This document shows, one piece after another, positions 32,063 through 33,991 of a DNA stretch of 33,991 nucleotides. The stretch comes from Planctomycetaceae bacterium. GTDB lineage: Bacteria; Planctomycetota; Planctomycetia; Planctomycetales; Planctomycetaceae. The translations under genes were made by a program, and so were the position numbers. The notes beneath the pieces were generated by a model, which was given only the letters and a program-made list of their open reading frames with translations, made no database searches and was not told the DNA's origin. Each line of letters starts with the position of its first letter. The first letter of the stretch is position 1. The stretch covers positions 1 through 33,991 of the forward strand of contig JAJDEI010000169.1 of assembly GCA_029259845.1 (NCBI GenBank). The letters are read 5' to 3'.

Positions 32063-33340
32063 ATGCCTCGACCCACATGGAAATTGGTGACCATCACGAT
32101 TCTCGCGTGCGGCGTTGTGCTCAGTGGCAACAGCGTCCAGGCCGATCACAGCGAGCGGCTCAACGAGCTGCTCAGCCAGGGAAAACTCGCAGAGGCAGAG
32201 ACGGAGTTCACGAAGACCGCGAGCGATGCTCCCGACGACCAGCAGGCGAAACTGGCAGTCGGATTGGTGCAATTCGTGAAGGCCATTGAGGGCCTCGCCC
32301 ACGACCAATATCGTTTCGGTTTGATGAGCCACCACGCGCAGAGGATGCCGATCGTGCGGCTGCCCGTGCCGGCCAATCCCGACCCGGAGCAGATTTCCTA
32401 CGACGATGTCCGCACGCTCCTGAAAGACTTCGGGAAGCGGCTGCACGCGGCGGAACATTCTCTGGCGAAGGTCGACACACAGAACGTCAAGCTCTCCCTG
32501 TTCCTCGGAAAGGTTCGGCTCGACATCGACGGCGACGGACAGGCATCTGAGGCGGAGTCGCTGTGGAAAATGTTCAGCACAATCAACCGTGGTGTCCAGC
32601 AAGAGCAGGGGGAAGACTTCTCTCTCGGCTTCGACGGCGCCGACGTCCACTGGCTGCGGGGCTATTGCCATGTGCTGATGTCGTTCTGTGACTTCGGCCT
32701 CGCCTATGACGGCCACGAATGGTTCGAACGCTGCGGACATCTGCTGTATCCGGACGTCGAGACGCCCTACGAGTTTCTGCGCAAGGAATCACCTTCCGGG
32801 CCCGGGCGATTCGACACGCGTGACTTGGGCGATCTGATCGCGGCCGTTCACCTGCTCAACTTCCCCCTGCAAGACGCTGACAAGATGCGGTCAGCGCATC
32901 AGCATCTGCTGACGATGGTCGAGCAAAGCCGCCAGTCCTGGGAACGGGCCCTCGCCGAAACGGACGACGACCGGGAGTGGATCCCCAACCCAAAGCAACA
33001 GGGGGTGATCGGTCTCCGTGTCTCCCGCGAGCAGATCGACGGTTGGCACGAAGTGTTGGGCGAATTCGAAGCTCTCCTCAAGGGCGAGAAATTGATTCCC
33101 TTCTGGCGGGAGTACGCCCGCAATCTGGACGACACGCCTGACGTTCCGAAGGAAGGGACCGGGGTCAACCTCAAACGCTTCTTCACAGAGCCCCGAGATT
33201 TCGACCTCGTTCTGCTCCTCACCGGGACCGATGCCGCGCCCTATCTGGAAGAAGGACCGCTCAGCACGCCTGAAGCCTGGCAACGCATGGCCCGCGTGTT
33301 CCAAGGCGAATTCTTCGGCTTCGCCATCTGGTTCAACTGA
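32063..33340 (+). CDS. Exported helical protein with one EF-hand-like loop, unknown
   Basis: A 425-residue protein. The ATG at 32063 has AGGAG eight bases upstream, while the longer frame starts inside the MITE-like element. The signal peptide is MPRPTWKLVTITILACGVVL plus SGNSVQA, cut before DHS at about 27. TPR-like helices follow (ERLNELLSQGKLAEAETEFTK). A near-perfect EF-hand loop D154-I-D156-G-D158-G-Q-A-S-E-A-E165 suggests one Ca2+ site. The rest (VHWLRGYCHVLMSFCDFGLAYDG, LIAAVHLLNFPLQDADKM, FFGFAIWFN) is helical and not recognised. It probably acts in the periplasm. It reads towards a small membrane protein gene 66 bp downstream. Confidence 0.8.
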   Translation: MPRPTWKLVTITILACGVVLSGNSVQADHSERLNELLSQGKLAEAETEFTKTASDAPDDQQAKLAVGLVQFVKAIEGLAHDQYRFGLMSHHAQRMPIVRLPVPANPDPEQISYDDVRTLLKDFGKRLHAAEHSLAKVDTQNVKLSLFLGKVRLDIDGDGQASEAESLWKMFSTINRGVQQEQGEDFSLGFDGADVHWLRGYCHVLMSFCDFGLAYDGHEWFERCGHLLYPDVETPYEFLRKESPSGPGRFDTRDLGDLIAAVHLLNFPLQDADKMRSAHQHLLTMVEQSRQSWERALAETDDDREWIPNPKQQGVIGLRVSREQIDGWHEVLGEFEALLKGEKLIPFWREYARNLDDTPDVPKEGTGVNLKRFFTEPRDFDLVLLLTGTDAAPYLEEGPLSTPEAWQRMARVFQGEFFGFAIWFN

Positions 33341-33406
33341 CGGAACTATTCGGCAAGTGATGCCATTTGTGACCGGGGCATCGTGTCGCCCTCATGGAGA
33401 TCATTC

Positions 33407-33673
33407 GTGAATACTGTACTGCTCGCCTCACAGTTCCCTCCGAAGAACTTTTGGCTGATCGTCGGTCTCGTGATCGGCGGGAGCCTGCTGGTCAGCGGCC
33501 TGTCGTTCTGGATAGCAACCCGGTATGGCGGCTCACTGGCATGGGTGACGTGCGGCATGTTCCTCGGAGCCGTCATCGCCATGAACTGGTCGATCGGCCT
33601 GCTCGTGATCGGTGCCCCGCTCGGCGCGATGGTCGGGTGTGCTGCCAGCATCCTGCTCGCGTCATTTTGGTGA
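33407..33673 (+). CDS. Small membrane protein, two or three helices, unknown
   Basis: An 88-residue protein. The GTG at 33407 has GGAG seven bases upstream and is preferred to the GTG at 33383. Hydrophobic segments lie at about 15-36 (FWLIVGLVIGGSLLVSGLSFWI), 43-61 (LAWVTCGMFLGAVIAMNW) and 63-86 (IGLLVIGAPLGAMVGCAASILL). No family recognised. It follows the EF-hand-like protein on the same strand and may be co-transcribed. Confidence 0.65.
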   Translation: MNTVLLASQFPPKNFWLIVGLVIGGSLLVSGLSFWIATRYGGSLAWVTCGMFLGAVIAMNWSIGLLVIGAPLGAMVGCAASILLASFW

Positions 33674-33743
33674 CGTCACCAGTATCGTCGGGTGCGTGGG
33701 TGCTGGTGAATGTGATGCGTTCGATTCGCGTAGAATGGTGAAT

Positions 33744-33858
33744 TAGTGCGGGCGGCTTTTAAGTGTAGCGTCGTCTGGACGCTTGTGGACGCCGATATGC
33801 CTCATAACCGCCCCGTAACGCCGCCAAAACCCGCTACACTTAAAACGATGCCGCACTA
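33744..33858. mobile_element. 115-bp MITE-like element with TA ends
   Basis: TAGTGCGG...TTTTAAGTGTAGCG (33744-33770) is matched by the inverted CGCTACACTTAAAA...CCGCACTA (33832-33858). These are about 27-bp terminal repeats differing only in a short central block, and both ends carry the dinucleotide TA. Short elements with TA ends are usually mobilised by IS630/Tc1-type transposases. The interior is only about 60 bp and has no gene. The remaining 33859-33991 shows nothing that can be identified. Confidence 0.75.
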
Positions 33859-33991
33859 GCCCAAGTTCCCCAGTGATTGACGTAAGTGCTTGCCGTGTAA
33901 CGGTCGGGCTGTGAAAGTCGTCACTACATTTCGGTTGGCTTGAGTTGGCTGGGCAGGGTCATGCGGAGGTGTCCGAGCAGGATCGCTTGAT

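Overview
The window looks like part of a planctomycete chromosome (Planctomycetaceae-type, GC-rich). The evidence is gene content. There is a paired DUF1549/DUF1553 protein with a PSC1-type cytochrome plus a DUF1501 protein. There is also a WD40 protein with a PSC1-type haem motif, a DUF1559 pseudopilin-like protein, a DUF6807 (PmoA-type) protein and a PEP-CTERM protein. The spacers are full of short palindromic repeats of kinds familiar from this phylum. No rRNA, tRNA, CRISPR array or prophage was seen.

Layout. 1-4340: the tail of an IS4-type transposase, a two-zinc-ribbon protein on the minus strand, an 850-bp repeat-rich spacer (16-bp and 14-bp tandem arrays, two 93-bp palindrome-ended modules) and a short GspE/PilB-like ATPase carrying an in-frame palindromic insertion. 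4340-8810: a DUF1559 protein, then sucC and sucD (succinyl-CoA synthetase) separated by a DUF4058-like gene and a PUA/EVE-like gene. 8850-12860: a 220-bp MITE-like element, two small overlapping membrane-protein genes, a third 93-bp module, then an LpxL-like acyltransferase, a Rieske ferredoxin and an LpxO/AspH-like hydroxylase, which suggests an outer-membrane lipid theme. 13100-13720: a PEP-CTERM protein.

13740-19190 is a metal(loid) resistance island. On the minus strand run arsR, a small membrane gene, acr3, arsC and a sterol-desaturase-family gene. Upstream of them lies merR, also on the minus strand, divergent from a 537-residue fusion that joins a CopZ-type [2Fe-2S]/Zn domain, a MerT-type membrane unit and two HMA domains. 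No merA is present in the window. The ars promoter (TTGACA-N18-TATATG) sits so close to arsR that its mRNA may be nearly leaderless. The mer promoter has the long 20-bp spacer with a central dyad expected for MerR control.

19440-31165 is read on the minus strand: a coiled-coil protein, a D-2-hydroxyacid dehydrogenase, a DUF6807 protein, a thioredoxin-like protein, a WD40/cytochrome protein, an easily missed 29-residue very basic protein, and the DUF1501 and DUF1549/1553 pair. 31166-33991 holds 9-bp tandem repeats, a second copy of the MITE-like element flanked by direct repeats, a secreted protein with an EF-hand-like loop, a small membrane protein and a 115-bp TA-flanked MITE-like element.

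The strongest leads are the Fe-S/MerT/HMA/HMA fusion, the dispersed element with 8-9 bp flanking direct repeats, the palindromic repeat inserted in frame in the ATPase, the heptamer-derived segment inside the acyltransferase, and the 29-residue basic protein.
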